Below are positions 7,414 through 14,742 of a stretch of DNA of 32,824 nt, one piece after another. The translations under genes and the position numbers were made by a program. The notes beneath the pieces are model-generated. The model saw only the letters and a program-made list of their open reading frames with translations, was not told the origin of the DNA and made no database searches. The stretch is from contig JBBRTJ010000032.1 of the NCBI GenBank assembly GCA_038244535.1, positions 1 through 32,824 on the forward strand, in the 5' to 3' direction. Position 1 is the first letter of the stretch. Every line of letters starts with the position of its first letter. The DNA is from JBBRTJ01 sp038244535. Lineage in GTDB: Bacteria > Actinomycetota > Acidimicrobiia > Acidimicrobiales > Ilumatobacteraceae.

Positions 7414-7498
7414 GCCAGCGCCCCCCGCGGTGAACGAGTAACGCAGCGAAGCCAGTGCGTGGCCGCCGTGAACGACTGGCGCGGCTAGGCCAGCGCCC
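7386..7498. repeat. Direct repeat of a gene 3' end (38 bp, 75-bp offset)
   Basis: 7386-7423 and 7461-7498 match at 34 of 38 positions. The second 22 bp, starting TGGCGCGGCTAGGCCAGCGC, are identical. Copy 1 contains the last codons and stop of the plus-strand luciferase-like gene; copy 2 contains the stop of the minus-strand one (7485-7487). Both copies encode WRG-stop on the plus strand and ALA-stop on the minus strand. The sequence between includes GTGAACGA, seen again in variant form in copy 2. Confidence 0.85.
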
Positions 7499-8444
7499 TG
7501 GCCAGGGTGGCGGCGTCGGCGAGATGCTCGCGGGCGAGGCTCAGCTCCGGGCCAGGGCACAGCCCGACGTGGTCCACGCCGGCCTCGCCGAGCGCGGCGA
7601 CGTGAGCGACCGCATCGTCCATGGTCCCGATCGGCCCCAGCTCGGCCCACCACGCGTCCGGCATCGTGACGATGCCCTCGACGCCGAGCCGATCGTGGCG
7701 AGCAACGAGGTCGTCGAAGAACGGGACCGCCCGAATCGCCGCGTCCGCCTCGACGACCTGCTCGCCCACGAACGGCGCGATGAGCCGCCGAGCCTCACGG
7801 CGATCATCGAGCACGCACAGCGAGCTGAAGACCGCAGTGGTCCAACCGGTCGGCGCCCCCGCCCGCTCGCGGCACCAGCGCGCGTACGTGGGGCCCGCCA
7901 GCCCAGCCAGCACCACGCCGTCAGCGGCACGACCGGCGATGGCCATCGAGCGGGCGCCTCGCACACCGGCCAACACCGGCGGCACGGGCATCGGCGGCGC
8001 CTCCAAACGCACCCTGTCGTGCTGCACGTACGCACCGGCCGTTGTGACCTCCTCGCCCCGCAGCAGCGCTCGCACCACCGTCAGCACCTCGTCCAGCGCG
8101 CCGAGCGGTGACGCCGGACGCACGCCCATCTGGCCCATCCACTCCTGGACGCCGTGGCCGATGCCGGCGATCACACGCCCAGAACCCAACGCGCAGAGCG
8201 TGGCGATCTCCATCGCGGTGACGGCCGCGGTGCGGGCCACGGCGGGCAGGATCCCGAGTCCTATCCCGAGCCGCTCCGTCGATGCGAGGGCGGCCCCGGC
8301 CAGGCTCGGCCCCGAGGTGAAGAAGCAGTCCTCGATGATCCACATCCGGTCAAGCCCGCCCGCCTCGGCCAGACGAGCGGCTTCGATCACGAACGCGGCC
8401 GGATAGGTGCGGTCGAAGGTCGAGCCGATCGAGGGTGTGGTCAC
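7485..8444 (-). CDS. LLM class (F420-dependent type) oxidoreductase
   Basis: 319 residues. Luciferase-like barrel resembling methylene-tetrahydromethanopterin reductase-type enzymes: EAARLAEAGGLDRMWIIEDC, STERLGIGLGILPAVARTAA, LCALGSGRVIAGIGHGVQEW (the GxGHG loop near the cofactor), VPPVLAGVRGARSMAIAGRA, ADGVVLAGL. Cofactor F420 is likely by family; the substrate is unknown. Start GTG 8444 is preferred because a TACGCT -10 lies 6 nt upstream (8456-8451); the frame stays open to 8531 without a better start. It is divergent from the carboxymuconolactone-decarboxylase-like gene and convergent with the other luciferase-like gene. Confidence 0.85.
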   Translation of the reverse strand: MTTPSIGSTFDRTYPAAFVIEAARLAEAGGLDRMWIIEDCFFTSGPSLAGAALASTERLGIGLGILPAVARTAAVTAMEIATLCALGSGRVIAGIGHGVQEWMGQMGVRPASPLGALDEVLTVVRALLRGEEVTTAGAYVQHDRVRLEAPPMPVPPVLAGVRGARSMAIAGRAADGVVLAGLAGPTYARWCRERAGAPTGWTTAVFSSLCVLDDRREARRLIAPFVGEQVVEADAAIRAVPFFDDLVARHDRLGVEGIVTMPDAWWAELGPIGTMDDAVAHVAALGEAGVDHVGLCPGPELSLAREHLADAATLARALA

Positions 8445-8450
8445 CGCCGC

Positions 8451-8456
8451 AGCGTA
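8451..8456 (-). promoter_or_regulatory. Predicted -10 of the minus-strand luciferase-like gene
   Basis: TACGCT on the minus strand, 6 nt before GTG 8444. No TTG-type -35 at 18-19 bp, so this is a weaker case than its relatives in the window. Confidence 0.35.
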
Positions 8457-8545
8457 GGAAACAAGCCACCGATGGTTTCGCTTCGCACGACGCACCGGGA
8501 GCAAGATGCGCAACGACGTTGCCACCCACACAAGGGGATCCCGCC

Positions 8546-9139
8546 ATGAGCCGCATCAGCCTCCTCACGCCCGAGCAGCTCGACCCGGACATCCGGCGCA
8601 TGACCAATGCCGACGAGCGCACGCCGCTCGAGCTTGGCTTGACCCGGATCTTCGCCCACAACCCCGACATCGCCAAGGGCGTCATGGCCATGGGCCGCTC
8701 GCTCAAGGTCGGGCGCACCCTGCCTCCCCGCCTCATCGAGCTGGTGCGCCTGAGGGTGGCGTTCCACAACCAGTGCCGCAGCTGCATGGCGATCCGCTAT
8801 CCCGACGCGCTCGCCGACGGCCTCACCGAGGACCTGGTGTGCTCGCTCGAGAAGCCCATGGAAGCCGACGACCTGACCGACGCCGAGAAGATCGCCATCC
8901 GCTACGGCGAGCTGTTCGCCACCAACCACCTCGCCATTGACGACGCCTTTCACGACCGCCTCCGCGAGCACTTCACCGAGCCTGAGATCGTCGAGCTCGG
9001 CGTGAACGTGGCGTGGTTCGTCGGGCTCGGGCGCCTCTCGGCCACGTGGGACATGATCGAGGAGCTCCCCGCGCGCTTCCAGGACCAGAGCGGCGCTCCC
9101 ATCGTTCCGTGGGGCGACGACGCGATCGTGATGCGCTGA
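8546..9139 (+). CDS. Carboxymuconolactone decarboxylase (AhpD-like) family protein
   Basis: 197 residues, all-helical AhpD-like fold. LPPRLIELVRLRVAFHNQCR leads into the redox CxxC (Cys77-Arg-Ser-Cys80, then MAIRY). LTDAEKIAIRYGELFATNH and FTEPEIVELGVNVAWFVGLG are the following conserved helices. CxxC members are usually peroxidase or thiol-disulphide type proteins; true decarboxylases lack the pair. The ribosome site AAGGGGA lies about 8 nt before ATG 8546. The stop overlaps the next gene by one base (TGATG), so the two are translationally coupled. A redox role beside the SDR is plausible but unproven. Confidence 0.85.
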   Translation: MSRISLLTPEQLDPDIRRMTNADERTPLELGLTRIFAHNPDIAKGVMAMGRSLKVGRTLPPRLIELVRLRVAFHNQCRSCMAIRYPDALADGLTEDLVCSLEKPMEADDLTDAEKIAIRYGELFATNHLAIDDAFHDRLREHFTEPEIVELGVNVAWFVGLGRLSATWDMIEELPARFQDQSGAPIVPWGDDAIVMR

Positions 9140-9975
9140 TGGCGATCACCGACCTGGCCGGCAAGGTTGCCGTGGTCACCGGCGCAGCCAGCGGCATCGG
9201 CGCCGCCGTGAGCCGACGATGTGCCGACGCGGGCATGAAGGTCGTCATGGCCGACATCGAAGCCGACGCCCTCGCCGCAACGGCCCAGGTCCTGCGCGAT
9301 GCCGGCCATGACGTGACCACGGTGCCGACCGATGTGTCGAAGCCCGAACAGATCGACCACCTCGCTGCCACGACCTACGCCACATACGGCGCCTGCCACG
9401 TGCTGCACAACAACGCCGGTGTGGTGGGCCACGGTCCGGTGTGGGCGGTGCCGCTCGACGAGTGGGAGTGGGTGCTGGGCGTCGACCTGTGGAGCGTCAT
9501 CTACGGCATCCGCGCCTTCGTGCCCCGCATGCTCGACGGTGGCGAACCCGGTCACGTCATCAGCACCGCATCCGTGGCCGGCCTCACGCCGTTCCCCGGC
9601 ATAGCGCCCTACGACGTCGCCAAAGTCGGTGTCGTCGCACTGTCCGAGTCGCTGCACCACGACCTGGCCGCCGCCGGCGCGGGCGACCGCATCGGCGTGT
9701 CGGTGCTGTGCCCCGGTGTGGTGCCGACTCGCATCGGCGAGAGCGCCCGAAACCGGCCGGGCGTCGATCCGACGACGGTCCGCCAGACTGTCGCCACGCA
9801 GCGCACGCCGCCGCCCACGAGCAAGTCCACGGCCGAGGTGGCCGATGCCGTTCTCGACGCGATCACCACCGGTCGCTTCTGGATCCTCACCCATCCCGAG
9901 TACCGCCCCGTGATCGAGGCCCGCGCCGCCGGCATCCTCGACGGCTTCACGGTCGTGCGCCCACCCGTGTTCTGA
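9139..9975 (+). CDS. SDR-family oxidoreductase
   Basis: 278 residues, classical SDR with full active site: TGAASGIG (14-21), Asp39 after the second strand (VVMADI, favours NAD), NNAG (91-94), Ser145, Tyr158 and Lys162 (TASVAG, PYDVAK). The C-terminal region departs from the VDGG type and is extended (STAEVADAVLDAITTGRFWI), like SDRs acting on bulky alcohols. It starts inside the stop of the carboxymuconolactone-decarboxylase-like gene (TGATG). Substrate unknown. Confidence 0.9.
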   Translation: MAITDLAGKVAVVTGAASGIGAAVSRRCADAGMKVVMADIEADALAATAQVLRDAGHDVTTVPTDVSKPEQIDHLAATTYATYGACHVLHNNAGVVGHGPVWAVPLDEWEWVLGVDLWSVIYGIRAFVPRMLDGGEPGHVISTASVAGLTPFPGIAPYDVAKVGVVALSESLHHDLAAAGAGDRIGVSVLCPGVVPTRIGESARNRPGVDPTTVRQTVATQRTPPPTSKSTAEVADAVLDAITTGRFWILTHPEYRPVIEARAAGILDGFTVVRPPVF

Positions 9976-10025
9976 CCCGACCCTCGAGTGGCGCGGAAAG
10001 CCTGGAGACCGCTTCGTTCCTGCCT

Positions 10026-10071
10026 CGAGATGAGCGTTGGCGGCGCCTGACTGCCGCCAACGCTCATCTCG
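10026..10071. terminator. Perfect 19-bp inverted repeat, 8-nt loop
   Basis: Arms 10026-10044 (CGAGATGAGCGTTGGCGGC) and 10053-10071 are exact reverse complements around loop 10045-10052. The stem would be very stable in RNA and in single-stranded DNA. It lies 50 bp after the SDR stop and 54 bp before the phosphotransferase start. There is no T-tract, so it could be a U-less terminator, an mRNA 3'-end protector, or a trace of a mobile repeat. Symmetry means it would act on either strand. Confidence 0.65.
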
Positions 10072-10085
10072 GCACGACGCCCGTG

Positions 10086-10116
10086 TTGATCGCTGGGGTG
10101 ACCGGACCCCTACGCT
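10086..10116 (+). promoter_or_regulatory. Predicted leaderless promoter of the first phosphotransferase
   Basis: TTGATC (10086-10091), 19 bp, TACGCT (10111-10116), then 8 nt to GTG 10125. It starts 15 bp after the strong hairpin. Confidence 0.5.
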
Positions 10117-10124
10117 TCGCCGCC

Positions 10125-11234
10125 GTGCCCGACATCAACGTTCCCGCCAACCCCGCCGCCGTCACGGCCGGCTTCCTCACCGCCGTGCTCCGCGAGAGTG
10201 GCGTCATCGGCCCCGGCACCGAGGTGGCCAGCTTCGAGGGCGAGCCCGTCGGCGCCGGCATCGGCGTGATGGGCGAGCTGCTCCGCGCCCGGCTCACCTA
10301 CGCGGGCCCGCAGTCCGAGACGGCGCCGGCCAGCGTCATCGTCAAGCTCCCCTCGCCCTACGAGGAGAACCGCGCGCAGGGTGTCGGGCTCGGCATGTAC
10401 GAGGCCGAGGTGCGCTTCCTCAACGAGCTGGCCGAGCACACGCCGGTGCGCGTCCCGATGGTCCACTACGCCACGATCACGCCCGGCACAGCCGACTTCG
10501 TCATCGTGATGGAGGACCTCGGGCACCTCACGATCGGCGATCAGGTGACCGGCCTCCCTGTCGAGGAAGCGACCGCGGCGGCCCTGGCCCTGGCCGACGT
10601 CCACGCCGGCTGGTGGGGCAAGGTCCAGGTGCCCGAGCTCGAGTGGATCCCGAGCGTCGTGCACCCACGGATCGAGGCCCTCGGCCAGATGTGGCCCGAC
10701 CTGTGGGCCGGCTTCAACGTACGGTTCGGCTACGTACTTCCCGAAGGTGGCTTCGCCGTGGGCGAGCAGGTGAAGCTGCACTACTGGTCGGTCATGCAGG
10801 CCCTCGCCCAACTCCCGTGGACCCTGATCCACCAGGACTTCCGGGTCGACAACCTGTTCTTCGACGATCTCGCGGGCCACGATCCCGTCGTCATCATCGA
10901 CTGGCAGGGCCTCGGCCGGGGGCCGGCCGTCTACGACCTCGCCTACTTCCTGGGCGGGTCGCTCACCGTCGAGGACCGCCGTGCCAATGAGCGGGCGATC
11001 GTGCGGGCCTACCACCAGCGCCTCGTCGAAGGTGGCGTGACCGACTACCCGTTCGAGGACCTGTGGCAGGGCTACCGCATGGGGATGCTGTCGGGGCTGT
11101 CGACCGCTGTGCTCGTCGGCGCCACGTTCGACCTCGCCAACGAGCGGGGCAAGGCCCTGGTCGAGGTGCTCGGCAGCCGCCACTTCGCCGCGGCTGTCGA
11201 TCTCGACGCCCTCGAACTGCTGCCGCCGACCTGA
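10125..11234 (+). CDS. APH/choline-kinase-like phosphotransferase
   Basis: 369 residues, protein-kinase-like fold of the aminoglycoside phosphotransferase / ecdysteroid-kinase type. The N-lobe has ASVIVKLPSP (lysine strand) and MYEAEVRFLNELAEH (conserved Glu). The catalytic loop is IHQDFRVDNLFF (His236, Asp238, Asn243), followed by the metal site VVIIDWQGLGRGPAVYDLAY. Such genes near acyl-CoA dehydrogenases and SDRs may phosphorylate hydroxyacyl-CoAs, as the LvaA and ACAD10/11 kinase domains do, rather than antibiotics; that role is inference. GTG 10125 is favoured by the promoter spacing; GTG 10098 is in frame. The stop lies inside the first unit of the 32-bp repeat. Confidence 0.87.
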   Translation: MPDINVPANPAAVTAGFLTAVLRESGVIGPGTEVASFEGEPVGAGIGVMGELLRARLTYAGPQSETAPASVIVKLPSPYEENRAQGVGLGMYEAEVRFLNELAEHTPVRVPMVHYATITPGTADFVIVMEDLGHLTIGDQVTGLPVEEATAAALALADVHAGWWGKVQVPELEWIPSVVHPRIEALGQMWPDLWAGFNVRFGYVLPEGGFAVGEQVKLHYWSVMQALAQLPWTLIHQDFRVDNLFFDDLAGHDPVVIIDWQGLGRGPAVYDLAYFLGGSLTVEDRRANERAIVRAYHQRLVEGGVTDYPFEDLWQGYRMGMLSGLSTAVLVGATFDLANERGKALVEVLGSRHFAAAVDLDALELLPPT

Positions 11235-11426
11235 GCGGCGGGCGCCACAGCCAGCCGCCGACCTGAGCGGCGGGCGCCACAGCCAGCCGCCGACCTGAGC
11301 GGCGGGCGCCACACCCAGCCGCCGACCTGAGCGGCGGCAGCCACACCCAGCCGCCGACCTGAGCGGCGGCAGCCACACCCAGCCGCCCACCAGAGCGGCG
11401 GCAGCCACAGCCAGCCGCCCACCAGG
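11223..11426. repeat. 32-bp hairpin repeat, six copies plus a partial
   Basis: Units begin at 11223, 11255, 11287, 11319, 11351, 11383 and (partial) 11415. Each contains GCCGC-CGACCTGA-GCGGC, a small hairpin; later copies change CGACCTGA to CCACCAGA. The first unit supplies the last codons and TGA of the phosphotransferase gene; the array runs to 2 bp from the stop of the SDR on the other strand. The location between convergent genes fits a bidirectional terminator grown by tandem duplication. No spacers, so not CRISPR. Confidence 0.93.
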
Positions 11427-11428
11427 CA

Positions 11429-12238
11429 TCAGACGAGCAGCCAGCCCCCGTCGACCACGATCGTGTGGCCCGTCACGTAGCTGCCGAGATCGCTCAGCAG
11501 GAACAGGGCAGCCTTCGCGATGTCGAGCGGCTCGCCAGAGTGGCCAAGCGGGATGTTCTGGGCGCGCTGGGCCATGAGCGGCCCCATGAGGCCCGTGGGC
11601 ACGGACGAACCGGGCCACACCGGAGGCAGCTCGCCGCTGCGCATCTTGGCCAGCGTGGGGACGGCGATGTGCCCCGGGGCGATGGCGTTCACCCGGATCT
11701 GGTGCGGAGCCAGATCGAGGGCCAGTGACTTGGTGAACTGGATGACCCCGGCCTTGGCCGAGTCGTAGGCCGTGCCGAGGCACGGCATGAGCCCGTCGAC
11801 CGAGGCGATGTTGACGATCCCGCCACCACGCCCCTGGTCCACCATCCGGCGCGCCGCTGGCTTCGAGCAGTTGAACACCGAGGCGAGGTTCACCTCGATG
11901 CTGCGTCGCCACGACTCGAGGGACTGGTCGATGATGCCGCCCGCGTCGCGATACGAGCCGGCGTTGTTCACCAGCACGTCCAGACCACCATGGGCCGCCA
12001 CGCAGGCCGCCACCGCGGCCTCGGCCGAGGCGAACGAGGTCACGTCGAGGTGAACGGCCGTGCCGCCGATCTCCGCGGCGACCTTGGCGGCGCCGTCGTC
12101 GTCGAGATCGCCGATCACCACACGGGCACCCGCCGAGGCGAGCAGCCGGGCGATGCCCTCGCCGATCCCGGTGGCCCCGCCCGTGACCAGCACGACCTTG
12201 TCGTCAAGCGACAGCAGTTCACCGAGTGCAGCATCCAT
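11429..12238 (-). CDS. SDR-family oxidoreductase
   Basis: 269 residues. Complete classical SDR: TGGATGIG (19-26), Asp44 after VVIGD, NNAG (91-94), Ser146 (NIASVDG), Tyr158 and Lys162 (YDSAK), and the C-terminal YVTGHTIVVDGG found in 3-oxoacyl/3-hydroxyacyl reductase-like members. A segment SGELPPVWPGSSVPTGLMGP (about 201-220) forms the substrate lid. ATG 12238 has GAGGGGG ahead of it, a normal ribosome site, unlike the leaderless genes around it. Divergent from the epoxide hydrolase unit. Substrate unknown. Confidence 0.9.
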   Translation of the reverse strand: MDAALGELLSLDDKVVLVTGGATGIGEGIARLLASAGARVVIGDLDDDGAAKVAAEIGGTAVHLDVTSFASAEAAVAACVAAHGGLDVLVNNAGSYRDAGGIIDQSLESWRRSIEVNLASVFNCSKPAARRMVDQGRGGGIVNIASVDGLMPCLGTAYDSAKAGVIQFTKSLALDLAPHQIRVNAIAPGHIAVPTLAKMRSGELPPVWPGSSVPTGLMGPLMAQRAQNIPLGHSGEPLDIAKAALFLLSDLGSYVTGHTIVVDGGWLLV

Positions 12239-12260
12239 GGGGTCCCCCTCGTCAGACCGT

Positions 12261-12276
12261 CCGGCCGTTTGGCCGG
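12261..12276. promoter_or_regulatory. Inverted repeat in the SDR/epoxide hydrolase divergent region
   Basis: CCGGCC-GTTT-GGCCGG, 6-bp arms, overlaps the predicted -35 (TTGGCC, 12269-12274) of the plus-strand unit. A candidate operator for a regulator not encoded in the immediate neighbourhood. Confidence 0.3.
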
Positions 12277-12298
12277 TTGGCACGGGCGAACGTACCGT
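12269..12298 (+). promoter_or_regulatory. Predicted leaderless promoter of the epoxide hydrolase unit
   Basis: TTGGCC (12269-12274), 18 bp, TACCGT (12293-12298), then 7 nt to an ATG at 12306. That ATG opens a 44-codon ORF, not the hydrolase itself. Confidence 0.45.
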
Positions 12299-12305
12299 CG
12301 GCTCC

Positions 12306-12440
12306 ATGGGGGACGCAGATCGAGACGACAGCTTGCTGAGCCAGCCGCTGGTGGAACACCGCATCGCCATCGCTCGCCAGGTGTTTTCCGCGTCGAGAGC
12401 AGAGACGCCGACGCACCGAAGCCCTTCTTCACTCGCGTGA
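12306..12440 (+). CDS. Possible 44-residue leader ORF
   Basis: ATG 12306 lies 7 nt after the predicted -10, the spacing seen at other starts here. The 44-residue product (MGDADRDDSLLSQPLVEHRI...SSLA) has no recognised family. Its TGA (12438-12440) overlaps the ATG of the epoxide hydrolase by one base, so ribosomes finishing it could restart on the hydrolase. Codon use in its last third is not clearly coding. It may be a coupling peptide, or a chance ORF in a 5' leader of about 135 nt. Confidence 0.35.
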   Translation: MGDADRDDSLLSQPLVEHRIAIARQVFSASRAETPTHRSPSSLA

Positions 12441-13612
12441 TGGCCACCGTCGAGTCGTTCCGCGTCGAAGTTCCCGACGCGGACATCGCCGACCTGCGCG
12501 ACCGCCTTCGTCGCACCCGCTGGGCGGCCGACTACGACAACGACTCGTGGCGCTACGGCGTCGAGGAGGGCTGGCTGCGCTGGTTCGTCGACGAGTGGAT
12601 CGCCTTCGACTGGCGGGCGGCCGAGGCGGCCATCAACGCCTTTCCGCAGTTCCGCACCGTGATCGACGACGTGCCCATCCACTTCATCCACGTCCGGGGC
12701 AAGGGCGTGCCCGGCGGGTCGGCACCGATGCCGCTGATCCTCACGCACGGCTGGCCGTGGACGTTCTGGGACTACCACGCCACGATCGGACCGCTGGCCG
12801 ATCCCGCGAGCTACGGCGGCGACCCCGCCGACGCGTTCGACGTCGTCGTGCCGTCGCTGCCCGGCTTCGGGTTCTCGAACCCCTTGCGGCGCAGCGGCAT
12901 CGGCGCGCAGGAGACCGCCGACCTCTGGGCCCGCCTGATGACCGACGTGCTCGGCTACCAGCGCTTCGCCGCCCAGGGGGGTGACTGGGGCGCCATCGTC
13001 ACCGCCAACCTCGCGCACGCCCATGCCGACGTGCTGATCGGCGCCCACCTGTCGATGGCGATGCTGCTGACCGCCGGGCGCAGCCAGGTGACCGCGGCTG
13101 ACTACGGGCCCGACGAGGCCGAGTGGTTCGAGCGCATGAACCGGCGCATCAAGAGCGCGGCCAGCCACGTGGCCGTGCACACCAACGACCCCCAGACGCT
13201 GGCCTACGCGCTCAACGACTCGCCGGCCGGCCTGGCCGCGTGGCTGATGGAGCGGCGCCGGGCCTGGAGCGACAACGACGGCGACGTGCTGCAGGCCTTC
13301 ACCCTCGAGCACCTCCTCACCACCGCGTCGATCTACTGGTTCACCCAGACCATCGGCACCTCGATGCGCTACTACGCCGAGTGGTTCGGCCGCCCCTGGC
13401 AGCCGCGCCACGATCGCGCACCCACGCTGCAGGCGCCCACCGGCATCGCGGTGTTCCCCCAAGAGCTGATCCTGCTGCCGAGGTCGCTGGCCGAGCGCCA
13501 CGCCAACCTCGTGCACTGGTCGGTGCAACCGCGCGGTGGGCACTTCGCGGCGGCCGAGGTCCCCGACCTGCTCGTGGCCGACGTGCAGGCGATGTTCGCG
13601 ACGCTGCGTTAG
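12440..13612 (+). CDS. Epoxide hydrolase (EHN-type alpha/beta hydrolase)
   Basis: 390 residues. The N-terminal EHN segment is clear (FRVEVPDADIADLRDRLRRT, RWAADYDNDSWRYGV). The alpha/beta hydrolase core has the oxyanion motif HGWP (103-106), SLPGFGFS, nucleophile Asp182 in QGGDWG, and His368 in PRGGHFAAAEVPDLL. The family opens epoxides by an aspartyl-ester intermediate to give trans-diols; plant, insect and bacterial members act on terpenoid or fatty epoxides. ATG 12440 has no ribosome site and seems coupled to the upstream short ORF. The gene ends overlapping the convergent phosphotransferase by 4 bp (TTAG). Confidence 0.92.
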   Translation: MATVESFRVEVPDADIADLRDRLRRTRWAADYDNDSWRYGVEEGWLRWFVDEWIAFDWRAAEAAINAFPQFRTVIDDVPIHFIHVRGKGVPGGSAPMPLILTHGWPWTFWDYHATIGPLADPASYGGDPADAFDVVVPSLPGFGFSNPLRRSGIGAQETADLWARLMTDVLGYQRFAAQGGDWGAIVTANLAHAHADVLIGAHLSMAMLLTAGRSQVTAADYGPDEAEWFERMNRRIKSAASHVAVHTNDPQTLAYALNDSPAGLAAWLMERRRAWSDNDGDVLQAFTLEHLLTTASIYWFTQTIGTSMRYYAEWFGRPWQPRHDRAPTLQAPTGIAVFPQELILLPRSLAERHANLVHWSVQPRGGHFAAAEVPDLLVADVQAMFATLR

Positions 13613-14742
13613 AGGGCCGCGCCCGCGTCGCAGTTGACGATGAGGTTGAAGCCGCGCAGGACGAACGCGTCGGTCAGCGCCTCACCCCGAGGATCGCCAC
13701 CCATCGAGAACGTGCCGACCATCGAGATCGGCGAGCACAGGTACCACAGGGCGTGCTCGCGGAACTCGCGCTGGCACTGGTCCCAGCCGTAGTCCTCGAC
13801 ACCGAGGGCGATGAGCCGGTCGTAGTACCGGCGCAGCAGCGCCATCGCGTGGTCGCGCTGGAGCTCGACGGGCAGCGAGGTGCCCAGCAGGTACGACACG
13901 TCGCTCACGCCCCGGCCCCGGATGGCGAGCTGGAAGTCGATCAGCCCGAAGCCGTCACCACCCTCGACGTCGAAGAACAGGTTGTCGAGACGGGTGTCGG
14001 TGTGGATCAAGGTGGTCGGCTCGACCGCACAGCGGTAGGTGAGCTCCTCGAAGACCGGTTCGAGGCGGCGGGCGAGGCGCAGGGACTCGACGGGCAAGCG
14101 ATCGGCGTAGCGCTCCTCGACCGCCGGGAGGCCGCCGCGAAAGATGCCGGGCACGACCTCGAGGTACATCGGCTCGTTGAGGCGGGGCAGGAACGACAAG
14201 TCGTCGAGCTCGGGCCGCTGCCACCACGCCGCGTGCATCGCCGCCAGGTTCTCGATGGTGACCGATGCCTCGTGCAGGGTGAGGCCACGGACCTGGTCGC
14301 CGACCTGCAGCCCGGTGCCGTCGGCCATGTCTTCGAGCAGCACGAGGAAGCGCCCCGTGGCCGCGTCAGCCACGGCGAGGTAGGACCGCGGGACCCGCAC
14401 CGGGACGAACGCGGCGGCATGGCGGTAGAAGCCGACCTCGCGTTCGTAGAGGCGCAGCGCCAGGGCGACCTCGAGGTTGGCGGGCTGGGCCGTCGGCAGC
14501 TTGGCCACGAGCGACCGGGGCGCCCCCGCTTCGGGATGGTCGTAGGTCAGGGCGAGGCGCAGCACGATGCCGAACACGCCGCTGCCGGCACCGATGTCAG
14601 ACGAGGTCACGGTGGCCACCGAGCTGGAGCTGATGGCCCCTGAGCGGCGCAGGACCTCGGTCAGCCAGGCGGGCGTGAAGCCCTCGGCGCTGGTGGGGAG
14701 ATCGAGGTCGAGGTGGTCGGGATCGTGGTGGCCGGCGTTCAT
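13609..14742 (-). CDS. APH/choline-kinase-like phosphotransferase
   Basis: 377 residues, same broad family as the gene at 10125 but clearly divergent. It has RSLVAKLPTA (lysine strand), LRLYEREVGFYRHAA (Glu), FLVLLEDMADGTGLQVGDQV, catalytic IHTDTRLDNLFF (His247, Asp249, Asn254) and FGLIDFQLAIRGRGVSDVSY (metal Asp). It is coupled by ATGA (14739-14742) to the SnoaL-like gene ahead of it. The pairing with a SnoaL-like protein and lipid-type enzymes suggests a small-molecule or acyl-CoA kinase in catabolism, not drug resistance; this is inference. Confidence 0.87.
   Translation of the reverse strand: MNAGHHDPDHLDLDLPTSAEGFTPAWLTEVLRRSGAISSSSVATVTSSDIGAGSGVFGIVLRLALTYDHPEAGAPRSLVAKLPTAQPANLEVALALRLYEREVGFYRHAAAFVPVRVPRSYLAVADAATGRFLVLLEDMADGTGLQVGDQVRGLTLHEASVTIENLAAMHAAWWQRPELDDLSFLPRLNEPMYLEVVPGIFRGGLPAVEERYADRLPVESLRLARRLEPVFEELTYRCAVEPTTLIHTDTRLDNLFFDVEGGDGFGLIDFQLAIRGRGVSDVSYLLGTSLPVELQRDHAMALLRRYYDRLIALGVEDYGWDQCQREFREHALWYLCSPISMVGTFSMGGDPRGEALTDAFVLRGFNLIVNCDAGAAL

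Noticed and set aside
10125..11234. Antibiotic-resistance aminoglycoside phosphotransferase
   Set aside because: The fold matches but the family is broad, and the context is catabolic rather than a resistance or mobile setting.
11223..11426. CRISPR array
   Set aside because: 32-bp units are contiguous with no spacers and no cas genes nearby; the same reasoning excludes the 54-bp array.
10110..11912. 600-residue minus-strand ORF
   Set aside because: Antisense shadow of the phosphotransferase and the 32-bp array joined to out-of-frame SDR sequence; no protein family, only mirrored codon bias of high-GC genes.
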